Below, in pieces: positions 24,724 to 33,470 of a stretch of 64,000 bases of DNA (position 1 is the stretch's first letter; each line of letters opens with the position of its first letter). Position numbers and translations under genes: made by a program. The notes below the pieces were generated by a model. It ran no database searches. It saw only the letters and a list, made by a program, of their open reading frames with translations, and had not been told where the DNA came from. This DNA comes from an uncultured Acetatifactor sp. (lineage in GTDB: Bacteria > Bacillota > Clostridia > Lachnospirales > Lachnospiraceae): positions 88,790 through 152,789 of the forward strand of contig CAJUAH010000009.1 of NCBI GenBank assembly GCA_910584375.1, read 5' to 3'.

Positions 24724-26592
24724 TCATTTGACAGCCTTTTCAAACTGAGAATAATATATCTCCTGGTAGACCTCGCAGTTCTCCAGCAACTGCTCATGAG
24801 TGCCCATACCGGCGATCATGCCGTCGTCCAGCACGATGATCTGATCCGCGTGGCGGATCGTGGAGGCCCGCTGGGACACGATAAAGGTGGTGGTGCCCTT
24901 CTCCACTTCCTTCAGCGCCAGTCTCAGTTTCGCGTCCGTGGCATAGTCCAGCGCGGAGGCGCTGTCGTCCAGTATCAGGATCTCCGGTTTCCGAACCAGC
25001 GCCCGGGCAATGGTCAGACGCTGCCGCTGGCCGCCGGAGAGGTTCTTGCCGTTCTGGGCGATCTTCGCGTCCAGCTTTCCCTCCTTGCCCTCCACTACCT
25101 CTCTGGCCTGGGCCGTGTCGATGGCCCGCCACATCTCCTCCTCCGTGGCGTCAGGATTTCCCCACTGCAAGTTGCTGCGGATAGTTCCCTTGAACAGCAC
25201 GGCCTTCTGCGGCACCACGCCGATGCGGCGGCGTAGCTGCTCCGGCGGCATGGTTTTGATATCCTGCCCCTCCAGGCGGATCGCCCCCTCCGTCACCGGA
25301 TAAAAGCCGGGGATCAGATTGACCAGAGAGGACTTGCCGGAACCTGTACCGCCGATGATGCCGACGGTCTGCCCCTTTTCCACTGTAAAATGCATATCCT
25401 GCAAGGTCTTGTCTCCCGCCCCCTGATAGGTAAGGGATACATGGTCAAACTCCAGATACGGAGCCGACTGCGGCGGCGTTTCTCCTCCAAATGTGCCGGA
25501 TCCAGCCGCAGAATCTCCGGCAGATCTCCCAGCCACGTCGGTGCTTTCCGCCGCCGTCTCCCCTGTAGGTGTCCCAGACACGTCGGTGCTTTCCGTCGCC
25601 GTCTCCCCTGTAGGTATCCCAGACATGCCGAGTCCTTCCACCGCCTCTCCGGCTGGAATCTCCAGCACGCCCGCCACACGGTCGGCGCAGGCCAGCGCCT
25701 TGGTGACCGTGACGATCAGGTTGGCCAGTTTCACCAGCTCTACCAATATCTGGGACATATAGTTCAGGATCGCCACCACTTCTCCCTGGGTCAGATTGCC
25801 GATATTGACCTGGATCGCGCCGGTATAAATCAGGGCGATGATCGCGCCGTTGACGATCACATAGGTCACGGGATTCATGACGGCGCTGATCCTTGCCACC
25901 GCCGTCTGCATATGGGACAGAGCGCTGTTCTGTTCCCGGAAACGTCTCTCCTCTATCTCCTCCTGGTGGAAAGCACGGATCACGCGCACGCCGGTGAGGT
26001 TCTCCCGGGTGATGCCCAGCACCCGATCCAGCGCGCTCTGCACCTTTTTGTACATGGGCATCGTGACCGTCATCACGCCAAATACCACCAGCGCCAGCAG
26101 AGGGATCGCCACCACAAAGATCAGCGCGCACTTCACGTCAATCGTGAAAGCCATGATCATCGCGCCAAACACGATGATCGGCGAGCGCAGGAACAGCCGC
26201 AGCACCATATTCACCCCGGACTGTACCTGATTGATATCGCTGGTCATACGGGTGATCAGCGTGGAAGTCCCCGCCTTGTCTATATTGGTAAAGTTCAATC
26301 CCTGAATATGCTCAAACACCGCCTGGCGCAGCTTGGTGGAAAATCCCACCGCCGCCTTGGCCGCGAAGAACTGGGCAGTCACCGAGCTGGCCAGACCCAC
26401 CGCCGCCAGCGTCAGCAGACACAGCCCCATTTTCGCAATATAGCCCATGTCCGAATTGCTGATCCCCTGGTCGATGATGCTGGCCATGACCAGCGGCACA
26501 AACAGTTCAAAAAAAGCCTCCAGCAGCTTAAAGAGCGGAGCCAGAACGGATTCTTTCTTATAATCTTTTAGAAACACAAACAGCTTTTTCAT
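24724..26592 (-). CDS. ABC exporter (TMD-NBD), multidrug type, with repeat-bearing linker
   Basis: This 622-residue half-exporter of the YheI/LmrC-like class has an N-terminal membrane domain (residues 15-300) with the STLITRMTSDINQVQ loop. The NBD has GGTGSGKSS, LSGGQRQRLTIA and ILILDDSASALD; the usual catalytic Glu after Walker B is Asp (DDSAS), a known trait of one half of heterodimeric exporters. The partner half that normally follows is absent. Between the two domains is a roughly 60-residue low-complexity insert made by tandem 15-residue repeats (TGETAAESTDV type). It starts 8 bases after the Sfp-type gene. Cargo unknown. Confidence 0.85.
   Translation of the reverse strand: MKKLFVFLKDYKKESVLAPLFKLLEAFFELFVPLVMASIIDQGISNSDMGYIAKMGLCLLTLAAVGLASSVTAQFFAAKAAVGFSTKLRQAVFEHIQGLNFTNIDKAGTSTLITRMTSDINQVQSGVNMVLRLFLRSPIIVFGAMIMAFTIDVKCALIFVVAIPLLALVVFGVMTVTMPMYKKVQSALDRVLGITRENLTGVRVIRAFHQEEIEERRFREQNSALSHMQTAVARISAVMNPVTYVIVNGAIIALIYTGAIQVNIGNLTQGEVVAILNYMSQILVELVKLANLIVTVTKALACADRVAGVLEIPAGEAVEGLGMSGIPTGETATESTDVSGTPTGETAAESTDVAGRSAGDSAAGSGTFGGETPPQSAPYLEFDHVSLTYQGAGDKTLQDMHFTVEKGQTVGIIGGTGSGKSSLVNLIPGFYPVTEGAIRLEGQDIKTMPPEQLRRRIGVVPQKAVLFKGTIRSNLQWGNPDATEEEMWRAIDTAQAREVVEGKEGKLDAKIAQNGKNLSGGQRQRLTIARALVRKPEILILDDSASALDYATDAKLRLALKEVEKGTTTFIVSQRASTIRHADQIIVLDDGMIAGMGTHEQLLENCEVYQEIYYSQFEKAVK
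25534..25623. repeat. Two-copy 45-bp in-frame tandem repeat in the ABC linker
   Basis: Units 25534-25578 and 25579-25623 differ at two positions and encode 15 residues each (about SGTPTGETAAESTDV). Partial, diverged copies flank them on both sides. The insert lies between membrane and ATPase domains, where related exporters have a short linker. Confidence 0.8.
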
Positions 26593-26599
26593 TCTTACC

Positions 26600-27484
26600 T
26601 CATCCTATTTCCCCTGCGCCGCATCCCGCCTCACTGCACACGCAGACGCGGTAGCCGGGTATTTCACTGTATTCATACAGACGCGCGTCCACATCCTCTA
26701 ACATATTACGCTTTAACACATCCTCTGTCAAGCCTGTTCCCCTGAGCTTTCCGTATGCCTCCTTGCGGCACCAGAGCATATAAAAAAAAGCCGTTCTGTC
26801 ACCGTATGCCGACTCCCGATCCGCATATAAACGCTCCCCCGGCCCCGCCGCTGCCCCTGTACGCTCATAGGCAGCCGTTTCCCCTGTTCGCTCATAGGCA
26901 GCCGCCTCCCTCTCCGCAAAAAAACGCCTCACCAGCGTATCGCGATAAGGACGCATCTGCTGGATATCGATCCCCACCGGTGCGTCCCCCATCGCCAACG
27001 CCACATAATCCCCGGAGTGAGACAGGTTATAATGCCAGGGCACATCCGCAATATAGGGTTTCCCATGGGGCCCATAGGCCGCCTGCAGCGGCAGCGGAGC
27101 CCATATATTCTCCAGCAGCCGGGGGTAGGACAAGCGTTCCCAGGTGATGGCCCCGTTCGTCTGCCGCTCCCCGTCTTCCCCGCCCTGCCGCTCCCGCAAT
27201 AGGGTTCTCCTCCTGTGCGCCCCGTACTGCAGGAGCAGTTGGCCGCCCATGGACAGCGCTCTCGCGCCGGTCTGGGCGCGGCGGCATATCTTCTCCTGTT
27301 GCCAGGGAGCCAGTACCTCCCACCCCGGCAAAGTCTCCATATTGAACCTTCCTCCGTCCAATACGGTCTGCCGGACTCTGTCGCCGCCAGCTCCCTCCGG
27401 CGTTTTGGGAGCCTTCCCTGCCGACATGATTTCCTCCATCCGGCGGCGCAGTTCGCTTACCGCCAGCAAATATACCTGAATCAT
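26600..27484 (-). CDS. 4'-phosphopantetheinyl transferase superfamily protein (Sfp-like)
   Basis: This 294-residue enzyme should move phosphopantetheine from CoA to a Ser of a carrier protein. The core motifs are present: HYNLSHSGDYVALAMGD, PVGIDIQQMRPYRD with the metal-binding Asp, RRFFAERE, and WCRKEAYGKLRGTGL near residue 255. It is longer than Sfp (about 225) because of an N-terminal extension and an insert after FAERE, where the 9-residue unit AAYERTGE is duplicated. No NRPS, PKS or other carrier-protein gene is in the window, so the target lies elsewhere, or is the fatty-acid carrier. ABC gene follows 8 bases later. Confidence 0.8.
   Translation of the reverse strand: MIQVYLLAVSELRRRMEEIMSAGKAPKTPEGAGGDRVRQTVLDGGRFNMETLPGWEVLAPWQQEKICRRAQTGARALSMGGQLLLQYGAHRRRTLLRERQGGEDGERQTNGAITWERLSYPRLLENIWAPLPLQAAYGPHGKPYIADVPWHYNLSHSGDYVALAMGDAPVGIDIQQMRPYRDTLVRRFFAEREAAAYERTGETAAYERTGAAAGPGERLYADRESAYGDRTAFFYMLWCRKEAYGKLRGTGLTEDVLKRNMLEDVDARLYEYSEIPGYRVCVCSEAGCGAGEIG
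26854..26907. repeat. 27-bp in-frame tandem duplication in the Sfp-like gene
   Basis: Units 26854-26880 and 26881-26907 differ at three positions and encode AAYERTGE-type repeats. They fall between the metal-binding motif and the WxxKEA motif, in a loop region of the fold. Confidence 0.75.
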
Positions 27485-27544
27485 ACCTTCCTCTTATTTC
27501 CGCTGCGCTTTCGCCTGGTCTCTCTGTTCACGCCCCGCAAAGCC

Positions 27545-28471
27545 CTACTGACGATTTCCCGCCGCGTACTCGCCCATGCAGACGTCCAGCACCGTCCGCG
27601 CGGGGCCCACCAGGGCGTCCTCAAAGTGACACTTCCACTGGATATCCTGGGCCAGATTTCCCTCGGCGATCCCATCGATGGTATCGCCGTCTTTGATGGG
27701 ACAGTTGTTGTTCAGAATATAGGAGGCCATATTGTAAGCGTGGTTTACCACCCAGTTGGGATCCATACCGTGAAAATGATACTGTAAGTCCTCCACATAG
27801 AGCAGGCTCAGCCCCAGCGTGTCGATCACATGGTCGCTGGTGCCGTTGATATTGAAAAGCCGCACATTGACGCAGAATCTTATGTACCGGTTCAGCCCCT
27901 CTCCTGCGCTGCTGCGGATCTCGTCGGCCATGATCATTTTTCCGGAATTGTGGCACAGCACCGCCTCACAGGAAGGAAACAATTCCAGCAGCGCCTCCAC
28001 ATAGTCCATAAGCATATTGGCGCGCACCTGGGTCTGCAGGCCGCCCCCCAGCATGTCATTTGCCAGAACGGCGTATTTGCACTCCGACAGGATACGGTCG
28101 CGCTCCCCCTGGCAGTCCCACATCTGGCTGCGCTGCATCTCGTCTATCTGCCCCCCGTCAAAGGGCTGGCAGTCCAGAACACAGAGCTGCACCGGCACTT
28201 CCCGGTCGCTGAACCCGGCCATATAATCCAGCGCCGCATAGCCCCGAAAACCCTTCTCATCCTGGTCGCCAATACTCTCGATCCTGCCCAGATGCCGGGA
28301 CAGCACATCCTGCATCCGCTGGGGACAGGGCATATCGCACTTCTCCCTCATCAGCAGTTTCACCACAAAGACGCCTCCCGGACGGATGGCAGGGTCAAAG
28401 TCCCTGAGCCGATCCACCGCCTCCTGCCGCTTGTCCTCCGCTTTTTTTTCTCTGGATTTAAAAAGTCCCAT
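27545..28471 (-). CDS. DUF4261 domain-containing protein
   Basis: This 308-residue soluble protein starts at ATG 28471 (MGLFKSREKKAEDKRQ), chosen for the ideal AAAGGAGG upstream; nine more codons are open before it. After a charged N-terminus comes a domain with GGVFVVKLLMREKCDMP. The DUF4261 region at about 205-290 includes DHVIDTLGLSLLYVEDLQYHF and the segment SYILNNNCPIKDGDTIDG. Its function is not known to me. It lies between the DHH phosphoesterase and Sfp-like genes with short gaps and is probably co-transcribed with them. Confidence 0.75.
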   Translation of the reverse strand: MGLFKSREKKAEDKRQEAVDRLRDFDPAIRPGGVFVVKLLMREKCDMPCPQRMQDVLSRHLGRIESIGDQDEKGFRGYAALDYMAGFSDREVPVQLCVLDCQPFDGGQIDEMQRSQMWDCQGERDRILSECKYAVLANDMLGGGLQTQVRANMLMDYVEALLELFPSCEAVLCHNSGKMIMADEIRSSAGEGLNRYIRFCVNVRLFNINGTSDHVIDTLGLSLLYVEDLQYHFHGMDPNWVVNHAYNMASYILNNNCPIKDGDTIDGIAEGNLAQDIQWKCHFEDALVGPARTVLDVCMGEYAAGNRQ

Positions 28472-28534
28472 CTCCGCCTCCTTTTTCTCATATCGCATAT
28501 CTCATCCGCGATACGGCCACGCGATATAAATCTC

Positions 28535-30094
28535 TCAACCGCCTGTCTTTTCATATGTCCTGTGAAAAATATTCCCCTCGATGACATAGATATCATGCAG
28601 ATCGTCCGTGCGAGCCGCCAGATAGTCTCCCGCTTTTCCCAGCATATACTTTTCTTCGTCCCAGGCGGTAAACACCTTCACGCGGCGCTCCAGCTCCCTG
28701 GCGTAGATATGCACCTCGCCGCTGGAGATACATCTCTTCGCGTAGGGGATCAGAGATACGTTCCTGCCCTCCATCACGTCCTTTACCACAGGCGGGTACT
28801 CCCCCGAAAAAACATAGGGAACGTCCAGCCTGTCATAGCTGCGCTCAAATTTAGCCCTGTCGTTGGGGTATACTTCCCCTCGGATCCCGATCATTATATA
28901 CAGATCCTCGCTGATACGCACGTCCAGATCCCCCTCCAATGTACGGATACAGACCCGGGTCCCCACGGGAAAGACCCTGGCGGCCTCCACATATCCCAGG
29001 GGGATCTTTTTCTTTGCGTACTCTGCCATCCCGTCCATATCTATGGCATAGTCCTTTGCGTACAGGATCTGTACCCCGTCAAAATACTCTTCCATCCGGT
29101 CGAGCAGATACTTTCGGATCCGCCCGCTGACGCCGTTTTGCATGTCCCCGTCACCGTTGCCTGCGTCCCCGCCCTGGGAGCCGTCCAGACGCGACATCGC
29201 CTTTTCCAGCAGCTCCATCTGGATAAAACCGCCCGCTTTCTCCAGATGACCGCCCCCCGAGCCTATGCCCTCCGTGATAAATTCCGCCAGTTCGCTGGCC
29301 TTGACCTCTTTTACACAGCTCCTGACCGAGATCTTGACGCCAAAAGGCAGCACGCTGTACACCAGGCAGGTATCCACCGTATCCACCTCCAGCATCAGAT
29401 CGCTGATCATGCCGAGAATATTGGGGTCGCAGGGCTCCGCCATAGCCACCGCGAAACGGTGTTCCTCGTGATAGTGGTAATTCATCAGCGCCGCCCCGGC
29501 GATCTCCAGTTCACGCAGGGAGAGATTGGCATTGCGGAAACGGACCAGCAAACTCCTGTCAAATGCCGCGTCGTCCCGCAGATCCTTATCCAGTGGATGG
29601 GAGATCTCCGTGAAATTATTGGTATCCGTCAAAAGCCCGTAATAGAGGGCTGTGGCCAGTGTCTTATCGTCATTGATATCTATTTCTTCCAGCTGCAGGA
29701 GTTCCCTCACCACAGTGGAACATGCCCCCAGGTTGCTGCGGACTTCATTGAGGGCGGGCAAATCTCTGCTGACCTGGTGATGGTCGATCACGGCCACTGT
29801 ACCCGCGTCAAACTTCGTCACATTCCCCTCCCCGTACTGGCAATCCACCGTGACTAACAGCTCCGGGGCCTCCAAAGCGTCCACATGTTCAATGGGGATC
29901 TCCAGCTCCGTTACCATCAGGACCAGATTGCTTTTCTGAATCAGAAAGCGGCCTCCGTAAACAAAGCGCACATCCTTTCCCCTATCTTTCAGATAGGTAT
30001 ACACTCCATAGCCGCTGGCAAGGGCATCCGCATCCGGGTTATCATGGCACTGCACTACGATCGAATCATACTCCAAAAGTTCGCTTAATCTCAT
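28535..30094 (-). CDS. DHH family phosphoesterase (DHH-DHHA1) with C-terminal extension
   Basis: The N-terminal half is a classic DHH phosphoesterase: CHDNPDADALASGYGVY, VTVDCQYGEG, VIDHHQVSRDLP (the DHH motif), LTDTNNFTE, and the DHHA1 signature GGGHLEKAGG at about residue 285. Such proteins cleave short oligonucleotides (nanoRNase) or cyclic dinucleotides. The last 190 residues (from about 330) are not part of the standard fold and contain a DVRISEDLYIMIGIRGEVYP segment; a PNDRAKFERSYD stretch follows. At 519 residues it is longer than NrnA (about 310). SD GGAGGGGG precedes ATG 30094. The gene follows the WD40 gene by 40 bases. The exact substrate is not clear. Confidence 0.8.
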   Translation of the reverse strand: MRLSELLEYDSIVVQCHDNPDADALASGYGVYTYLKDRGKDVRFVYGGRFLIQKSNLVLMVTELEIPIEHVDALEAPELLVTVDCQYGEGNVTKFDAGTVAVIDHHQVSRDLPALNEVRSNLGACSTVVRELLQLEEIDINDDKTLATALYYGLLTDTNNFTEISHPLDKDLRDDAAFDRSLLVRFRNANLSLRELEIAGAALMNYHYHEEHRFAVAMAEPCDPNILGMISDLMLEVDTVDTCLVYSVLPFGVKISVRSCVKEVKASELAEFITEGIGSGGGHLEKAGGFIQMELLEKAMSRLDGSQGGDAGNGDGDMQNGVSGRIRKYLLDRMEEYFDGVQILYAKDYAIDMDGMAEYAKKKIPLGYVEAARVFPVGTRVCIRTLEGDLDVRISEDLYIMIGIRGEVYPNDRAKFERSYDRLDVPYVFSGEYPPVVKDVMEGRNVSLIPYAKRCISSGEVHIYARELERRVKVFTAWDEEKYMLGKAGDYLAARTDDLHDIYVIEGNIFHRTYEKTGG

Positions 30095-30134
30095 TCCGTT
30101 CCCCCTCCGGTACGCCGGTTTGCTCTCCGGCCCG

Positions 30135-32615
30135 TTAGTCTACATTGTACTGTGTGCGCTCCAGCTCCGTGAGCTGTGCGTCGCCAAACTGCGCCCGCTC
30201 TTCCGCCAGCAGCATATCCAGCGTCATATACGGAAAGCGGTACAGCGAACCATATTTTCTGCAAAATACCGCTCCCCGCCCCTGCAGATAGGCGAGTCCC
30301 CCGTCCATCTGGGCCATCCTCTCATAGCTCTCCCCCTCTAAAATGATCATATCCGATGTTGTAGCCAGACTTATGGCTCCGGATTCCTGATGGATATCCG
30401 CCTGCTGGATCGCGTTGTACTGTACTGCCGCAATATGAGAAAAGCTCTGCCGCTGCAGATCAAATACCCGGAAATAGTAATCGTCCCCCTGGAGCATCAC
30501 ACTGCCCGCGTCCGCCGTAAACCGGATAAATCGGTGATACGCGCTGGCAAAGGGAACCGTCGCCACCGTCTCGCCCTTTTCCACGTCGAGGACACGCAGA
30601 TTGCCGTCCACGCAGGCGGCCGCCAGCAGTCTGCCGTCCGGGCTTAAAACCAGCGTACCATGGTCTTCCCCTCCCTGGATCAGCCGATAATCATCTGTCC
30701 CGAGTGGCTCCACACTGCCGGAAGACGTATCCACAACACTGAACCCGGCATCGCCCAGATTGCAGTACAGTCTGCGGCCGTCTTCAGAGATGACTCCGCT
30801 ATGGATATGCGCGCTCAGTTCGCCATTATACAACAGTTTCCTTTGTCTCAGATCCACCACATAATATTCTCTCGAACCATACAGTAACGCCATCGACCCA
30901 TTCCAGTCGAAGTCCGGAGATATTATATCCGTACCTATATCCAGCCGCTCCGTCTCCGCCGTTTCCACATTATAAAAGGCGATCCCGCCCCGGGTATGTA
31001 CGAGGACGAACTGTGTATCATCCAGAAATCCATAAGCTCCCAGATATCCTCTTTCTTCCTCGCTGGCCCACTCCCCCACAAAGGAATCATCTTCTGTCCG
31101 GTAAAAATATACCTTTTCCGGCTGGGATACCCCGTGGACTTTCACCGCATAATAGCTTTCCCCGACGGAGTATACCAATTCCTCCACTGTGTTGTCGTAG
31201 GTTGCGATCTCCTGTTTCCCATACCCATCGTGATATTTCATCACAGTGAGTTCGGGCGACGCATAAGCCCTGACCACCAGCGCTCCGTTCTTAATACTCA
31301 TATCCGCTATATACTTGCCGGTCTCTATGGCGTGGGAGGTGTAATTGACGCCACTGTTCATATCTACAACGTTCACCGTTCCGTTGCTCTCGGCCAGATA
31401 GCCGAAACATCCGTTCCTGGAGGCCAGAAAAGCCCTGATGCCCCCCGTGACCTTTATCTGAGCCTGCGTCTCTCCCGTGGCGGCGTCCCATGTATACGCG
31501 CTCTGATCTACGGACAGAAGTACCTGGTCAAAACAGTCTCCCGTCGTCTCGTCCTGATACGCCCTGCACTGCAGTACCACTCCGGCAGAGTCCATCCCCA
31601 TGACCTGATATGCAAATTCCTGGATCCATAGCCGTTCTCCGCTCCCACAGTCGATTTTTTCCACAAAGCCCGTCTCCACATCTCCTATGGAAATCGTTTG
31701 AAAATCATACATTTTGCCGCTGACCGCGATCAATCCGCCATCCGCGTTGAAGTCCACCGCGGACACATAAGATGCCTCTACCGCATAGTCCTGCAGGGTT
31801 CCCCCGTTAAAACTATACACGGTGACACAGCCTTTCTCGGCGTCGCGGTCAATATGGGATACGGCAAATTTTGATCCGTCGCCGCTAAACGCATAGGCGC
31901 TGCTGTAAGAACTCTCCTGCCCATTGTCCATACTCGCCAGCATTTTACCCGTGTCGATATCATAAAAGAAGACTTTCTCATTGGCGATGCAGGCGATCAT
32001 GCCAGCCTCCGCATCCATCTCGCAATACGAGCATCTCTCCTCCGTATCCGCCCGCCACTCCACGTCGCCGGCAAAGGTCAGGCTGCGTATTCCGTACGTA
32101 TCGGCAATCAGGATATGATCTCCATGCACCGTACCGCCAAGCGGCTTGATAACATATCCGCTGTCGTCAAGCTCCGGCCGGATCCTGGCCAAGAGCGTGC
32201 CGTCCGCCACCTCCCATACATAGACCGTCCCTCCCTGATCGACAGACAGTATCCTGTCCCCCGTTTCGTCAAAGGAAAAAATCTGCACCGGCAGATCGTG
32301 CTTCAGACTTCTGTCCATGCCGATGGTTCTGCCCACGTCATAGCAGTTTAATGCCGCGCTCAGGGCATATTGCGCACTGGCCACGTAGGGTCTGTCCTCC
32401 CCCGGAACAGGCAGCGCCTCCAGCGCCACCAACGCGGCCGTCTGTCTGTCTCCCTCCTCCAGAAGACTTAAGGCGGTGGACGCCAGATATTTTGATTGAT
32501 TGATCTGTTTTTGTCTGTAATTTTCACGGATCATCGCCGCGTTGTAGGCGCTGTATGCTCCGAACAGAACTCCGGCCGCCGCCGTCAGGGACGCGGCAAG
32601 AATCGCCTTTCTCAT
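30135..32615 (-). CDS. Membrane-anchored WD40/beta-propeller protein, separated from its TIR domain
   Basis: This 826-residue piece starts at ATG 32615 with one membrane helix (ILAASLTAAAGVLFGAY). A cytosolic-type coiled segment follows (LASTALSLLEEGDRQTAALVALEALP, the usual spacer of TIR-WD40 proteins). About 650 residues of WD40-like repeats come next (e.g. VSAVDFNADGGLIAVSG, LVLSPDGRLLAAACVDGNLRVLDVE). In relatives, an N-terminal TIR domain, a linker, this helix and the propeller form one chain. Here the TIR part is in another frame, overlapping by 92 bases, and the usual linker of about 80 residues is missing. GGTGGAGGG lies before the ATG, so re-initiation is possible. It may be a working two-gene split or a decaying gene. 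Confidence 0.7.
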   Translation of the reverse strand: MRKAILAASLTAAAGVLFGAYSAYNAAMIRENYRQKQINQSKYLASTALSLLEEGDRQTAALVALEALPVPGEDRPYVASAQYALSAALNCYDVGRTIGMDRSLKHDLPVQIFSFDETGDRILSVDQGGTVYVWEVADGTLLARIRPELDDSGYVIKPLGGTVHGDHILIADTYGIRSLTFAGDVEWRADTEERCSYCEMDAEAGMIACIANEKVFFYDIDTGKMLASMDNGQESSYSSAYAFSGDGSKFAVSHIDRDAEKGCVTVYSFNGGTLQDYAVEASYVSAVDFNADGGLIAVSGKMYDFQTISIGDVETGFVEKIDCGSGERLWIQEFAYQVMGMDSAGVVLQCRAYQDETTGDCFDQVLLSVDQSAYTWDAATGETQAQIKVTGGIRAFLASRNGCFGYLAESNGTVNVVDMNSGVNYTSHAIETGKYIADMSIKNGALVVRAYASPELTVMKYHDGYGKQEIATYDNTVEELVYSVGESYYAVKVHGVSQPEKVYFYRTEDDSFVGEWASEEERGYLGAYGFLDDTQFVLVHTRGGIAFYNVETAETERLDIGTDIISPDFDWNGSMALLYGSREYYVVDLRQRKLLYNGELSAHIHSGVISEDGRRLYCNLGDAGFSVVDTSSGSVEPLGTDDYRLIQGGEDHGTLVLSPDGRLLAAACVDGNLRVLDVEKGETVATVPFASAYHRFIRFTADAGSVMLQGDDYYFRVFDLQRQSFSHIAAVQYNAIQQADIHQESGAISLATTSDMIILEGESYERMAQMDGGLAYLQGRGAVFCRKYGSLYRFPYMTLDMLLAEERAQFGDAQLTELERTQYNVD

Positions 32616-32955
32616 GCGGCGCTCCCTCCACCAGAATAGCAAGAATATGCTCCCGGCCGTGCAGACTGATAAACGTGTCGATCTCTTTCTGCACCCAGTA
32701 AGACTCCGGCGTTCTGGGCGAACAGACGACAATCAGGTACTCCGACTGCTCCAGCGCTGTCCTGATATTGTCCCCCAGATCGCTCCCTATGGGCAATTCC
32801 TCCTGGTCGCGAAACACGCGCTCTATCCTCTTTTTTCCCGTTTTCTTAGTTATCCCCCGAGGAATCTTCAGGGTTTCCAGACCTTTATGGACTTTTTTCG
32901 CTATGTACATATCCGGTTCGGTATGACGGTAACTGATAAACGCATTATACTTCAT
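32524..32955 (-). CDS. TIR-domain protein fragment, split by frameshift from the WD40 part
   Basis: Residues 1-107 are a bacterial TIR domain: YNAFISYRHTEPDMYIAKKV, RIERVFRDQEELPIGSDLG, EYLIVVCSPRTPESYWVQKEI, and HGREHILAILVEG. TIR domains use or sense NAD-derived nucleotides in immune and signalling proteins; the Glu in SYWVQKEI fits the usual place for the catalytic residue. After LVEG the frame leaves the family pattern for 33 residues (APHEKGDSCR onward), where DNA in the other frame encodes the membrane helix of the next gene. This looks like a deletion with a frame change near 32640. SD AGGAGATT precedes ATG 32955. Confidence 0.7.
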   Translation of the reverse strand: MKYNAFISYRHTEPDMYIAKKVHKGLETLKIPRGITKKTGKKRIERVFRDQEELPIGSDLGDNIRTALEQSEYLIVVCSPRTPESYWVQKEIDTFISLHGREHILAILVEGAPHEKGDSCRVPDGGGRSSVRSIQRLQRGDDP

Positions 32956-33052
32956 CCTGTTAATCTCCTCACTGGTCGCATATCCCGGGGTTCAATATCA
33001 CAATTTTACCATTATCTCCGATAACCGGCAAGGCATAAAATAAGACGCTCCG

Positions 33053-33466
33053 CTACCGCACCAGCAGCAGCGTGCCCACTCCGATCAGCACACAGCCAAA
33101 AAAAGATTTTACCGTGAACTGCTCATGCAGAAACACAAAAGCCAGCACCAGCGTGATCACAACGCTCAATTTGTCTATGGGCACGACTTTGGATACTTCC
33201 CCGATCTGTAACGCGCCGTAATAACACAGCCACGACGCCCCTGTGGCAAGGCCGGACAGGATCAGGAACAGCCAGCTCTTCCTGCTGATGGCAGAGATTC
33301 CTCCCTGGACGCCTGTGAGAAACACCATGCCCCAGGACATGACCAGTACCACCGCCGTGCGGATGGCGGTAGCCAGGTTGGAATTGACGCCCTCTATGCC
33401 CACCTTGGCCAATATGCTGGTCAGCGCCGCGAACACCGCCGACAGTACCGCAAGTAGCAACCACAT
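33053..33466 (-). CDS. EamA-type small multidrug/metabolite transporter
   Basis: A 137-residue, half-length EamA/DMT protein with four or five helices: WLLLAVLSAVFAALTSILAKVGI, then AIRTAVVLVMSWGMVF, SWLFLILSGLATGASWLCYYGALQ, and a last pair ending GCVLIGVGTLLLVR. The motif ASWLCYYGAL is typical. Single-EamA proteins dimerise in the membrane and move small metabolites. It starts 4 bases after the GNAT stop, with GGAGG inside that gene end, so the two are coupled. Substrate unknown. Confidence 0.82.
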   Translation of the reverse strand: MWLLLAVLSAVFAALTSILAKVGIEGVNSNLATAIRTAVVLVMSWGMVFLTGVQGGISAISRKSWLFLILSGLATGASWLCYYGALQIGEVSKVVPIDKLSVVITLVLAFVFLHEQFTVKSFFGCVLIGVGTLLLVR

Positions 33467-33470
33467 AAGC

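Noticed and set aside
27830..29857. A 675-codon open frame on the plus strand
   Set aside because: Antisense to the DUF4261 and DHH genes, both of which have clear motifs; no protein-like features on the plus strand.
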